Of a stretch of 14,974 nt of DNA, positions 1-9,595 are shown piece after piece. The stretch spans positions 1-14,974 of the forward strand of contig MSJH02000547.1 of the NCBI GenBank assembly GCA_001931875.2, given 5' to 3'. This DNA comes from Byssochlamys sp. IMV 00236. Its lineage: Eukaryota; Ascomycota; Eurotiomycetes; Eurotiales; Thermoascaceae. The notes under the pieces were generated by a model. It had not been told where the DNA came from and searched no databases. It saw only the letters and a list, made by a program, of their open reading frames with translations. The translations under genes were made by a program, and so were the position numbers. How positions within the stretch are numbered: the first letter of the stretch is position 1; each line of letters starts with the position of its first letter.

Positions 1-1322
1 AGCAGCCAGAAATGTCAGTCCACAACTTTGACAGGTAGGCACAAGTGATGATCGTGAGTGCAGCATAGATCAGGGTATGAATAGGGTGGAAAACAGCATC
101 GACCAAACCATGAGGAGCAGAAAGATAGTAAGCAATACCACCCACAGGAGCAAGAAGGCCACTGTCGTCAAAGGTTCCCCAGACACCAAGAACATGGACA
201 AGGAAGTTGTTTTCAAAATAAGTGTAAAGTAAGTAAGAGACGAGTAACACATTGGCATATAAGGCAGACTGGAGGATGACTGGCATGGCAGATGTATAGA
301 AGAGTCTGATAGGATAACTTGCACGCTGGCTACGCATACGGTTAGACTTGACGGACAATTCAACACGGAAACCTAAGAGATAGGTAGTGAATGCAAACAT
401 TGCGATGGTAGCAATAGCGCTCATAGCGTTGGGAAGATCAGGGCGATAAAAGGCATCCTTGAGTGCACGAATCTTGCTGCTACGAGATCCCAAGAGATGG
501 AATACGGAAACAATGGCGCCTTCATACTCATTACCACGATAGGTTGCAACAGAAGAAAATGACAAGAGCTTCCAAAATACATTTTGACTGACACTAGCAG
601 CAATAAAGATGTTGATGCCAGAACCTAAGCCATAGCCCTTTTGAAGCAATTCGTCCAAGAGTAAGATGACGACAGAAGAAGAAACGAGTTGTAAAACTAA
701 AAGAGCACTTCCGACAGTTCCAATATCACTGGGGTTTCCATAGTGACCAGCAAGGACAAGAAGGATGGCTTGTGAGGCAGCAATCAAGATAGCAAACACT
801 AAAGTGATGTTTAATGCGTGTCTTTTTTCTTTTCTATATTTTCTTACACTTTTGAGCACCAGAGAACAAGGCGCGGTCTTGTCTCAAACTGAAATCAACA
901 CGGAAGAAATTGGCAGCAGCCAAGAACTGGATGATCATACCAGAAGTAAGAATAGGGAGAACACCAAGTTCGGTAAGAGTGCCTCGGTTAGAAGCCAAGA
1001 CGGTACGTAACCAGTAAAGAGGATCAGATGAATCTGATGATTTGATTCCATAAAGAGGTAATTGAGACATGACCATATAGGCTAAAAGAGCCACACCAGT
1101 ATAAACTATTCTTTCATAAAATGGCACCTGTTGAATGATGCGTTGAGTGAGCTGTCATTCTTCATCATCTGAGCATATTACCTTTCGATCAGGTGGGGCA
1201 ATATCAGGAAGTAGAGCCATAAAAGGCTTAAAGAGAGAAAGTACCCTGACTAGAGTAGGGATATAAGTATTCTTCCTAAGCACACACACACGCACACACA
1301 CTCAATAATACTTACGGCCCAT
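1..1322 (-). CDS. SEC61: Sec61 alpha subunit, ER protein-conducting channel (C-terminus beyond window)
   Basis: Core channel of the ER translocon, which moves or inserts nascent secretory and membrane proteins. Spliced model on the minus strand: exons 1316-1322 (Met-Gly plus one base), 1182-1249, 848-1127, and 798 to the window edge; introns of 66, 54 and 49 nt. The visible 384 residues begin MGLRVLSLFKPFMALLPD, then DRKVPFYER, the plug/TM2 region with GIKSSDSSDP, the motif SGAQKLFAI across the third splice, GYGLGSGINIF, RGNEYEGAI, and loop-8 residues near VKSNRMRSQ. The frame is still open at base 1, in KLWTDISGC; the family is usually about 475 residues, so roughly 90 are missing. Hydrophobic segments alternate as in a ten-helix SecY-type protein. 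The loop-8 stretch and its surroundings deviate a little from what I remember of Sec61, so a paralogue of Ssh1 type is possible. Family assignment is very secure; paralogue identity is less so. Confidence 0.95.
1281..1302. repeat. CA microsatellite in SEC61 intron 1
   Basis: A CA dinucleotide run with one CG interruption lies inside the first intron of the Sec61 gene. It is probably neutral but likely to vary in length between strains. Confidence 0.8.
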
Positions 1323-1494
1323 GTTTTTTGAAATTTTTAAACACGCGGAAAAGCAGTAAGAAAAAAAAAAAAAAAAGGAAAAGAGAAGGGAAGTTTGAGA
1401 ACATGTAAACACAACCAATCACAGAAAAGAGAATATTGGCCAATCATCATTGACTAAGTAAAAAAAACAAAATGCACAGACAGTGTAACAATAT
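1323..1494. other. Spacer between SEC61 start and the DUF2408-like gene's stop
   Basis: This 172-bp gap must hold the 3' UTR of the upstream minus-strand gene and the promoter and 5' leader of SEC61. It includes an A16 run at 1361-1376. I see no ORF, tRNA or convincing TATA box. Confidence 0.6.
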
Positions 1495-1499
1495 TTATT
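1494..1499 (-). terminator. AATAAA polyadenylation signal overlapping a stop codon
   Basis: Read on the minus strand, AATAAA shares bases with the TAA stop (1495-1497) of the DUF2408-like gene, so the 3' UTR may be very short. Confidence 0.45.
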
Positions 1500-3225
1500 C
1501 TAAAGGTGTCAGTTGAGGAGAGTTTGCGTTACTTTCTGACTCTTCTCTTAATGAATTCAGAATGCCATAACATTCTTCGAGAATATCGATACATAAACCT
1601 TGGCCTATAACAATAATGAATAAAAAGGCAGACAGTGTATTTATTTATTACCTTCTGGGATATTGCCTCTATCATCATAGAATTTACCGTCCTTTTTCAA
1701 GTTGTCAATGCTTGATAGTTTCATCTGGTATGGATAAAGTTCCTCTGAAGAGCAAGGAGCTCCAAGCTTCTTTACAGCCATCAGACATTGACGAACGCTT
1801 GTCAGTTGGTTATAAACAGGCATCAGTGACTCTGACACGGGCACACTTTCACTTAGTAGCACGAATATGATTCGGTAGCATTTATGAAGCAAGAAGTCAA
1901 GAACAGCCTGTCCTTCTGGTGCAACACCATTGTTATCAATGAATTTTCCTACTAAATCTGGGTTCACATTTCCTTCATGATCGACACAGCTATACTTCAT
2001 CTTGACTATATCATAAAGCTGATGCTGATATGTGAACAAATCCGTCTGGCGCAATGTCCACCGATGAGTGAGTTCTAATCTCTCCAGCTGGTTCTTAATT
2101 TCTAAAAGTCGTTCACGAATACTCTGTAACGCAGGAGAAAAGTCTTCACTACAAGATAAAAGGACATCATGCGACCAAAAGTATAATTGCTCGAGTAGAG
2201 TAACCAAGACGCCTTGTCCTTGCGGCACAGTTCCATTGGGTCCAAGGAATTTACCGTCCACTCTCAAATTGTCCACTTCACGTATCTCTTCCTGTAATGG
2301 TTCAATATCTTTTGGCGTATAATTCTTCTTGCAGCAAATGGTTCCTAAGTTTCGACGTATACGAAGCAATCGATCACGAATAGGAATGCTGTTCATTTAT
2401 CATTAATAATGTATATTCTCTTGGGTATTCTTTTTACCGATTAATAACTTACAGCTCAGGGTCAACTTCCTTTAATGTGTTCATCAACTTTTCGTATATT
2501 CTTCCTAAAGATATTGTGAATATGCAAAGAAAAAATGATGATATTGCTAATATAACCTACTGCATTGTATAAACTTGTATTGTAATACTTCCATGACAAA
2601 CTCTGGCAATATGCTGTTCTTAATATCATGGCTAATTATCTTTTCTATTTCGTCTAGTTTTGCTTTATATGGCTCCAAATACTCTTCTTCATAAACACCG
2701 GCTTCCTCTAATCGATCAAATATGTGCTACTCCCCATTCATAAGTCTCTCTTTCTCTCTCTCTCTCTCTCTCTTTTTTTTTTTTTTTTTTTTTGAAAGCT
2801 TACCTTTATCGTAACAACTTGAGAATATACAGACGGGCCTAAAATATGTTAAAAAACTTTTTAAGCATTCGAAAAAGGTAGACATGTTCTTACTTTCTTT
2901 TAACTTTCCTAAGGATAGAAAGCATAAACTAAGCATCTGTAATATCTCATCCAATACATCATCTGTTCTCGTCAGTTCTCTTGTTTCACCCATCAGTCGT
3001 CCTCCTCTCAGCATGCTCAAGTTCTTCATTTGATCAATTGTTTCCTGTCTCAAAGGCATAATATCGTCCAATGTTAGATAGCTAGATCGATCTCGTTTGA
3101 CAGCTGCAAGTCGCGCGCGGATATTAATTAGCTGTTGAAGAATAGGTTGCTCTATTGAGCTGTTTTAGTCGATCGTTTAAAGATAAGTCTCCAATCTCAC
3201 CTTCTTCAGGTACTTTATGGATCAT
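1495..3225 (-). CDS. DUF2408-like protein with five tandem repeats
   Basis: Function unknown; I recognise the family as fungal DUF2408 from its PEGQ-type motif, from memory. Seven exons on the minus strand: 3201-3225, 2894-3151, 2804-2838, 2561-2726, 2453-2504, 1652-2388, 1495-1604. They sum to 1383 nt, or 460 residues plus stop, and every junction keeps phase. The ATG at 2394-2396 is not the start: it lies inside a GTAAGT...AACAG intron, and the frame joins upstream exons at residue 179. The protein reads as five units of about 80-100 residues (near 10-92, 93-175, 176-262, 263-363, 364-450). Units 3-5 carry GKF followed by G..P.GQ at 224-237, 326-339 and 413-426; unit 3 has PQGQ and units 4-5 have PEGQ. 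Units 1-2 keep the helical pattern but lack that motif. There is no signal peptide or membrane segment, so it is probably a soluble alpha-helical protein. Splicing is solid; the family name is moderately sure. Confidence 0.8.
2745..2793. repeat. CT microsatellite plus T21 tract
   Basis: A CT-rich dinucleotide tract (2745-2772) runs into 21 T residues (2773-2793). Both lie within the 77-nt third intron of the DUF2408-like gene, where they read as A and GA tracts in the transcript. The tract explains why that intron is longer than its neighbours. Confidence 0.8.
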
Positions 3226-3553
3226 AATTTTATCTTTATTTGTTATTGTAAGAAAGAACAATGAAGAAACAAAAAAAAAAAAAGGCGAAAAAAATAAATG
3301 ACAACATTACAAGATAAATCGGACTTTATATTGTACGCTGACAATGAAAATGCAGTTTAGCACCAGAATATTGTTCTTTCTCTTTTATTCAGATTACCAA
3401 GCAGCATGTAGTGAATAATGACCTTCAAATGAGAAGATAAAGTAGTGGCTTAGTATCTGCTTAATGATGCTATACTTTTAATAAACTTTGTTTAATAAAA
3501 TTGACAGTAATGCATGTTAATGCAATGTGAGTCTAAGGTAGATCTTGAAAAGC
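3226..3553. promoter_or_regulatory. Divergent promoter region
   Basis: This AT-rich 328-bp spacer separates the start of the minus-strand DUF2408-like gene from the plus-strand thioesterase gene, so it should hold both promoters. A short open frame from the ATG at 3298 stops after 20 codons; I see no homology in it. No tRNA or conserved element was recognised. The thioesterase start is uncertain, so part of this region could be 5' exon. Confidence 0.45.
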
Positions 3554-5439
3554 ATGAAATATAAAATACCTTTTCTGAACACATACAGACATGATAAACG
3601 TCATATGTGTGGCCCCACGCTGCGGGTATTTCATGCAGATGTTATGCCACCGTTTTATTACTCCGCAATTAAGCCTGGTGCCTTTTGGGAAAAACCAAAG
3701 TTCTTTTCTCTTACCATGCCATCGTTTATTAGGTCAGCGTTTGAGCAAATACGAGATTTATGGATACGTACAATAGTGTTTATAACGTCGCCTATCTTTC
3801 AACGGTTATTGCCTGACCCTTATACTAAAGCAGGCAATGTACGCGATAATACAAAACCAGCTCATGCCAGTCGAGTGACAATGACCGAGATCATTTCGTC
3901 TCATCAGTGCGATCTAAAGGTATAGCAGTATCAAGTGAAACCAAGCTTTGTCTCATAGTTTCCTATCTTCAAGGGTTTTGCCTATGCTGGTACGATTCTA
4001 AGTTGGATTGATATTGCTGCAGGCATTGCAGCCAAACGACACGCCATATCACCTTCTGTAAAACTTTATAACTCATTGAGCAATACACGGTTAATAAATT
4101 AAAAAAAAGGTTACTAGGTCTGTTGATGACGTTGCTTTCTTGCATCCTGTGAAATTGGGAGATATCGTAAGGGCAAACTTTTTTTCGTCATGAAACTAAC
4201 ACAAGCAATAGGTATCCATTCAAGCCTCGGTCAACAAATCGTGGAAAACGTCCATGGAAGTTGGAGTCAAAGTGGAAGCAGAGTCACCTTTGACCAATGA
4301 ACGATTTTTTGTTGCCCATGCTTACTTAACATTTGTTGCGTTATCACCACGACCAACGGCAAAGACACATCTCGGTCGCGTATTATCTGGTTATCAACCT
4401 ATTCCTGTACCAGAACTTATTCCTCATTCACCTATGGAGATGAAACGATATGAAATGGCAGATCAAAGAAGACAAGCTCGATTTAAGCAACAAAAGCCTA
4501 ATTATCAAGCCATCAGAGATCTCATGCGAGAATGGTCACAGGGTTTAAAGACAAAAGCAGATGGGATCGCCCCGATCAAGAAGCATCCAGGCTATTTTAT
4601 GGTTGAACACTCATCCTATAATATGGATATGGATACAGAGGAACAGCCTGAAGAACCAGTAAAAAACGATAAGAAAAGAAGATTTTCACAAGATCCTCGT
4701 ATGATACAGCAAGTAAAAGAAAAGCCAATGGACTCCACCTTTGCTGAAGTAGTCGAACTCGTTATGCCTCAACATGCCAATACACTTTCTATTACGTTCG
4801 GAGGACAAATTATGGCGTGGATGGAAATTTGTGCTCGGGCAAGTGCTAATCGATTAGCAAAAGCTTATCTATTAACAGCAAGGTAAGAAAAAAAAAAAAA
4901 AAAAAAAAAAAAACTGATATGAGTGAGTCATATCAAAGAGGAGCTGAAAAAAAATTTTAACCTGCGCACAATCTATTGTATATAGCATTGATAGTTTAAA
5001 CTTCATCGCAAGTTCTGGTGTGGGTGATGTGGTCACTATTCGATCTGTCGTTTCAAGATCATTCAACTCTTCAATGGAAGTTTATGTAAGCGTAGAAGCA
5101 GGTAAAGTTCTTTTTCTAAGCCTGACAAAATCAAAATGAACACTCTTTAGAAAACTTGTTGACCGGAGAAACAAAATTTACAAATGATGGATTCTTTACA
5201 ATCAGTAAGATTGTTATTTTAGACTTACCTTTTATATTAATGTATCTTTAGCTGCTGTGGACCATGAGAATATCCCAGTCATAATCCCCAAGGTTGTTCC
5301 TCAAACTCAAGCTGAAATCGATCTACATGAAGATGGTCATGATAGACGTATCAAACGTTTGCAACGTCGTCGGGAGTTGATTCATTTTGTAAACTCATCC
5401 TCTTCGTCTTCTTCTACCGCTGCATCTGTTGACGCATGA
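3554..5439 (+). CDS. Double-hotdog acyl-CoA thioesterase, ACOT11/12-type
   Basis: Predicted to hydrolyse acyl-CoA (short-chain or acetyl-CoA in animal ACOT12) to free acid and CoA. Exons 3554-3919, 3974-4057, 4110-4166, 4212-4882, 4986-5101, 5151-5204, 5252-5439 give 511 residues; introns are 45-103 nt. Hotdog 1 covers about 100-230: KPAHASRVTM, GTILSWIDIAAGIAAKRHA, then SVDDVAF near 154-160 and SMEVGVKVEAE. A charged linker with an N-rich/K-rich patch follows. Hotdog 2 starts with HANTLSITFGGQIMAWME (from residue 357) and ends near GFFTITAVD. The tail is basic, then a Ser run and a stop. There is no START domain, unlike animal ACOT11/12. The position I recall as a conserved Asn in ACOT12 is Ile363 here. 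The start is uncertain: ATGs at 3554, 3644 and 3716 are all in frame. The last, with MPSFIRSAFEQ after ACC, is attractive and would give 457 residues. Family secure, substrate inferred. Confidence 0.85.
4888..4913. repeat. A26 homopolymer in thioesterase intron 4
   Basis: Twenty-six A residues lie just inside the donor of intron 4883-4985, making this 103-nt intron about twice the local norm. Its length is prone to slippage and sequencing error. Confidence 0.85.
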
Positions 5440-5462
5440 AAAAAGAGCCTTCATCTATTGCC

Positions 5463-5468
5463 AATAAA
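5463..5468 (+). terminator. AATAAA poly(A) signal of the thioesterase gene
   Basis: AATAAA begins 24 nt after the TGA stop, inside the 143-bp gap before MTD1. It is followed by a T/C-rich stretch at about 5491-5510. It matches the canonical signal by sequence and position only. Confidence 0.5.
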
Positions 5469-5582
5469 GGAAACTGCCATTCATTAGACTGCTTTTTTTT
5501 TCTTTCCCCAGATTTCTCAATGTAAAAAACAAGCCATCATCTATCTTCTTTCTTTACTTTTTTATAATCATTTTTCCATACA

Positions 5583-6670
5583 ATGTCTTGTAAAACTGTA
5601 CTTGCTTCCAAGGTGTCTGCTTCTTTCAGGTAATGATTTGAACAAGATATACGAGGTTATGTAATAACATGATGGAATAGAGATCAAATAAAGAAAGATA
5701 TCAAGGAACGTGATATTCATCCCAAGTTGGTCGGTTTTCTTGCTAATGAAGATCCTGCTGCTATGAAATATGCTGAATGGACAGCCAAGACTTGTGCTGA
5801 AACCGGTGTTGATTTTGAGCTTCGTAAGGTATCCAAGTTGGAATTGGAAGAAAAGATTACAGAAGCAAACGAAGATGCATCTGTTAATGGTATCATGGTA
5901 TATTACCCTGTATTTGGTGGAAAGCAGGTAAAATAGAGTATGGTGTCAGTTATGGTCATATCTAACATCTATATTAGGACTTATACCTTCAAAGCTGTGT
6001 TAGTGAGCTTAAGGATGTTGAAGGTCTCTGTCATAAGTTTGTGCACAATGTCTATCATAATATTCGTTATATGGATAAAGAAGAGACCATGAAGTGTATT
6101 ATCCCATGTACTCCTCTTGCTATTGTTAAAGTAAGCTATCTCTCTCTTTTTTGAATATGATTTGGATGCTCATGATAATAGATTCTAGAATTCATTGGTG
6201 CCTATAACCCAGTTATCCCATATGGTAATCGTCTCTATGGCCGTACGATTGCTGTCATCAACCGTAGTGAAATTGTTGGACGTCCATTAGCTGCAATGCT
6301 TGCTAATGATGGTGCCAAAGTTTATTCTGTTGACATCAATGGTATTCAATTATTCACTCGTGGAACAGGTATCCACTTGAAGGCGCATAAGGTTGAAGAC
6401 ACTGATGCTACATTGGAACAAGTCATTCCACAGTGTGATGTTGTCATCACAGGTGTCCCTACTCCTAAATACAAGTTGTCCACTTCCCTTCTTAAGGATG
6501 GTGTGATCGCTATCAACTTTTCTTCTTTTGCCAACTTTGAAGATGATGTCAAGACAAGAGCATCCATATTTGTTCCTTCTGTTGGTAAAGTCACTGTGGC
6601 CATGTTGGAACGTAATTTACTTCGCTTATATGATTATCAAAACAACTTGACTGAAAAGAACAAACAATAA
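5583..6670 (+). CDS. MTD1: NAD-dependent 5,10-methylenetetrahydrofolate dehydrogenase, monofunctional
   Basis: Oxidises 5,10-methylene-THF to methenyl-THF with NAD+ in cytosolic one-carbon metabolism, linking serine/glycine to purine synthesis. Exons 5583-5629, 5681-5927, 5978-6130 and 6182-6670 give 311 residues; introns are 50-51 nt. Yeast Mtd1 is about 320. The start SCKTVLASKV matches the family N-terminus. Further landmarks are VGFLANEDPAAMKYA (33-47), NGIMVYYPVFGG, KDVEGLCH, IPCTPLAIVK, YGNRLYGR, NRSEIVGRP (176-184, start of the Rossmann nucleotide site), LANDGAKVYSVD, and VITGVP. Where bifunctional FolD/MTHFD1 enzymes have the catalytic Lys of the YVxxK motif, this protein has Thr50 (YAEWT), as I recall in yeast Mtd1. 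That argues for dehydrogenase without cyclohydrolase activity. The gene lies 131 bp upstream of the gamma-tubulin ATG. Identification is strong. Confidence 0.95.
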
Positions 6671-6702
6671 TCAAATATTAGATTTCCCTTTTTGTGTATG
6701 TA

Positions 6703-6708
6703 AATAAA
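6703..6708 (+). terminator. AATAAA poly(A) signal of MTD1
   Basis: AATAAA starts 33 nt past the MTD1 stop and about 100 nt before the next ATG, fitting a short 3' UTR in this compact array. Confidence 0.5.
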
Positions 6709-6746
6709 TTAAAAGTCCTCCCAAAAGAAGGGAGAAAAAGGTCAAG

Positions 6747-6775
6747 CTCTCTCTCTCTTTTCTTTCTTTTTTAAC
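6747..6775 (+). promoter_or_regulatory. CT-rich tract before gamma-tubulin
   Basis: A pyrimidine tract of CT repeats and T runs, about 30 nt upstream of the gamma-tubulin ATG. Pyrimidine-rich stretches close to the start are a common fungal core-promoter feature. Function here is inferred from position only. Confidence 0.4.
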
Positions 6776-6801
6776 AATAACAAAAAAAAAAAGATATATA
6801 A

Positions 6802-8443
6802 ATGCCACGAGAAATCATCACACTTCAAGCTGGACAATGTGGCAACCAAAGTATATTATATATAGATTTTATCTACTTGTATTCTTATTGTTTATATAAA
6901 CAGTTGGTAGTGAATTTTGGAAACAAATCTGTACTGAACACGGAATTAGCAAGGATGGCACTTTGGAATCATTCGCAACAGAAGGGGGTGATCGAAAGGA
7001 CGTGTTTTTCTATCAAGTAAATAGCAAGGAATACGCGTATAAACATACATAGTTAACCATACCTATTTTCTTTCTTAGGCAGACGATGAACATTATATTC
7101 CCCGTGCATTACTATTAGATCTGGAACCAAGAGTAAAGAAGAAAGAGAATATAAAAGTAAAATGTACTGACATGCTTTTATAGGTAATCAATAATATAAA
7201 AGCATCACAATTTGCCAATCTTTATAATCCTGAAAATATATTCATTTCAAGTGAAGGAGGTGGAGCAGGAAATACGTGGCCAAACGGTTATTTACAAGGA
7301 GAGAAATTCTCTGAGGATATATTGGACATGGTTGATAGAGAAGCAGATAATAGTGATTCGTTAGAAGGCTTCATGCTATTACACTCTATCGCAGGTGGTA
7401 CAGGATCAGGATTAGGATCCTTTCTGCTGGAAAGACTTAATGACCGTTATCCAAAAAAGCTGATCCAAACCTATTCTGTATTTCCCAATTCACAAGAAGT
7501 GTCGGATACTGTAGTTCAACCTTATAACAGCATGCTCGCATTAAAGAGATTAACCAACTGTGCCGATAGTGTAGTGGTGCTGGACAATGCTGCTTTATCA
7601 TCCATTGCAACTGATAGATTACACATTCAGCAGCCAACTTTTGAACAGACAAATCAATTGGTATCCACAGTCATGTCTTCGAGTACAACAACACTTAGAT
7701 ATCCAGGATATATGAATAATGATCTAGTGGGCATTGTTGCTTCATTAATACCCACGCCGAGATGCCATTTCTTGACAACTGCATATACACCATTTTCAAG
7801 TGAACAAGTAGAAAAGGTAAGAGAGCAATTTTGGATAAGCTATACATACTGATTGTGTCTACATTAGGCTACCTCCATCAGAAAGACGACTGTACTGGAC
7901 GTAATGAGAAGATTACTACAGCCAAAGAATAGAATGGTGTCTACTGTACCATCAAAACGCAGTTGTTATATTTCAGTATTAAACATTATCCAAGGAGAGG
8001 TCGATCCAACCGAAGTACACAAGTCACTATTGCGTATACGTGAAAGAAGACTGGCTACCTTCATCCCTTGGGGCCCTGCAAGCATTCAAGTGGCGTTGTC
8101 GAAGAAATCACCCTATGTACAAACACCACATCGCGTCAGTGGATTAATGTTGGCAAATCATACGAGCATAGCATCCTTATTCAAACGTACAAGTGATCAA
8201 TATGATAGACTAAGAAAAAGAAATGCCTTTTTGGAGCAATATAGGAAATATGATATGTTTGCGGATGATCTGGATGAGTTTGATGACTCTAGAAACGTAG
8301 TCCAGGATCTCATTGATGAATATGAAGCATGCGAAACACCAGAATATGTCAACTATGTAAGATAAGCCTATGATTCATATTCAGTCCATTAACCTTTTTA
8401 TAAATAGGGCATGAAAGATATGTCACCAATGGAGACAATGTAA
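6802..8443 (+). CDS. Gamma-tubulin
   Basis: GTPase that nucleates microtubules at the spindle pole body within the gamma-tubulin small complex. Exons 6802-6850, 6904-7016, 7079-7132, 7184-7816, 7868-8356, 8408-8443 give 457 residues; introns are 51-62 nt. It starts [24 protein letters not shown]. Features that favour gamma over alpha or beta are [30 protein letters not shown], the GTP loop AGGTGSG (residues 142-148), [63 protein letters not shown] and the C-terminal [17 protein letters not shown]. The frame would stop at 8365, but a canonical GTAAGA donor after Asn-Tyr, a CATTAAC branch site and an AAATAG acceptor define a 51-nt last intron. Splicing it gives [17 protein letters not shown], which lines up with the PDYISWG end of animal gamma-tubulin. 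Identification is very secure. Confidence 0.96.
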
Positions 8444-8451
8444 ATGCAGTA

Positions 8452-8457
8452 AATAAA
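8452..8457 (+). terminator. AATAAA poly(A) signal of gamma-tubulin
   Basis: AATAAA lies 9 nt after the spliced stop codon at 8441-8443, so the 3' UTR must be short; the next gene starts 92 bp after that stop. Confidence 0.45.
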
Positions 8458-8466
8458 TAGTCACAA

Positions 8467-8506
8467 TTCTCTCTCTTTCTCTCTTTGTCTCTGTGTTTGT
8501 CCTTTC
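8467..8506 (+). promoter_or_regulatory. Pyrimidine-rich tract upstream of Bud32
   Basis: A long CT/T-rich stretch ends in TTTCAG about 30 nt before the Bud32 ATG. It could be a promoter pyrimidine tract or the 3' end of a 5'-leader intron, since CAG after pyrimidines resembles an acceptor. The sequence alone does not decide. Confidence 0.4.
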
Positions 8507-8535
8507 AGGTTCATTCTTTTTTTTCTTTTTGAGAA

Positions 8536-9489
<954 letters not shown>

Positions 9490-9514
9490 AAGCGCGTCTT
9501 TTTATTGTCATAGA

Positions 9515-9520
9515 AATAAA
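9515..9520 (+). terminator. AATAAA poly(A) signal of Bud32
   Basis: AATAAA begins 26 nt after the Bud32 stop, inside the 106-bp gap before the coronin gene. Confidence 0.5.
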
Positions 9521-9595
9521 ATTACAAGTGTAACAGTGCCTCTAATGCCTATATATTTCCCGCCAATATTCCTATTTTTGGTTATCTTTTTAAAC

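Noticed and set aside
822..849. A 28-nt intron in SEC61
   Set aside because: A 49-nt intron (799-847) uses better GTAAG and TTTAG sites and restores SGAQKLFAI without a gap.
2389..2396. Met at 2396 as start of the 251-residue DUF2408-like ORF
   Set aside because: It lies inside a 64-nt GTAAGT...AACAG intron; upstream exons join in phase and continue the repeat pattern.
3226..3553. tRNA or small RNA gene in the divergent spacer
   Set aside because: No GTTCRA-type B box, cloverleaf or T-run terminator context was seen.
4058..4109. Alternative 28-nt intron starting at GTTAAT in the thioesterase
   Set aside because: The 52-nt GTAAAA...AAAAG intron keeps phase and gives SPSVTRSVDD, matching ACOT12.
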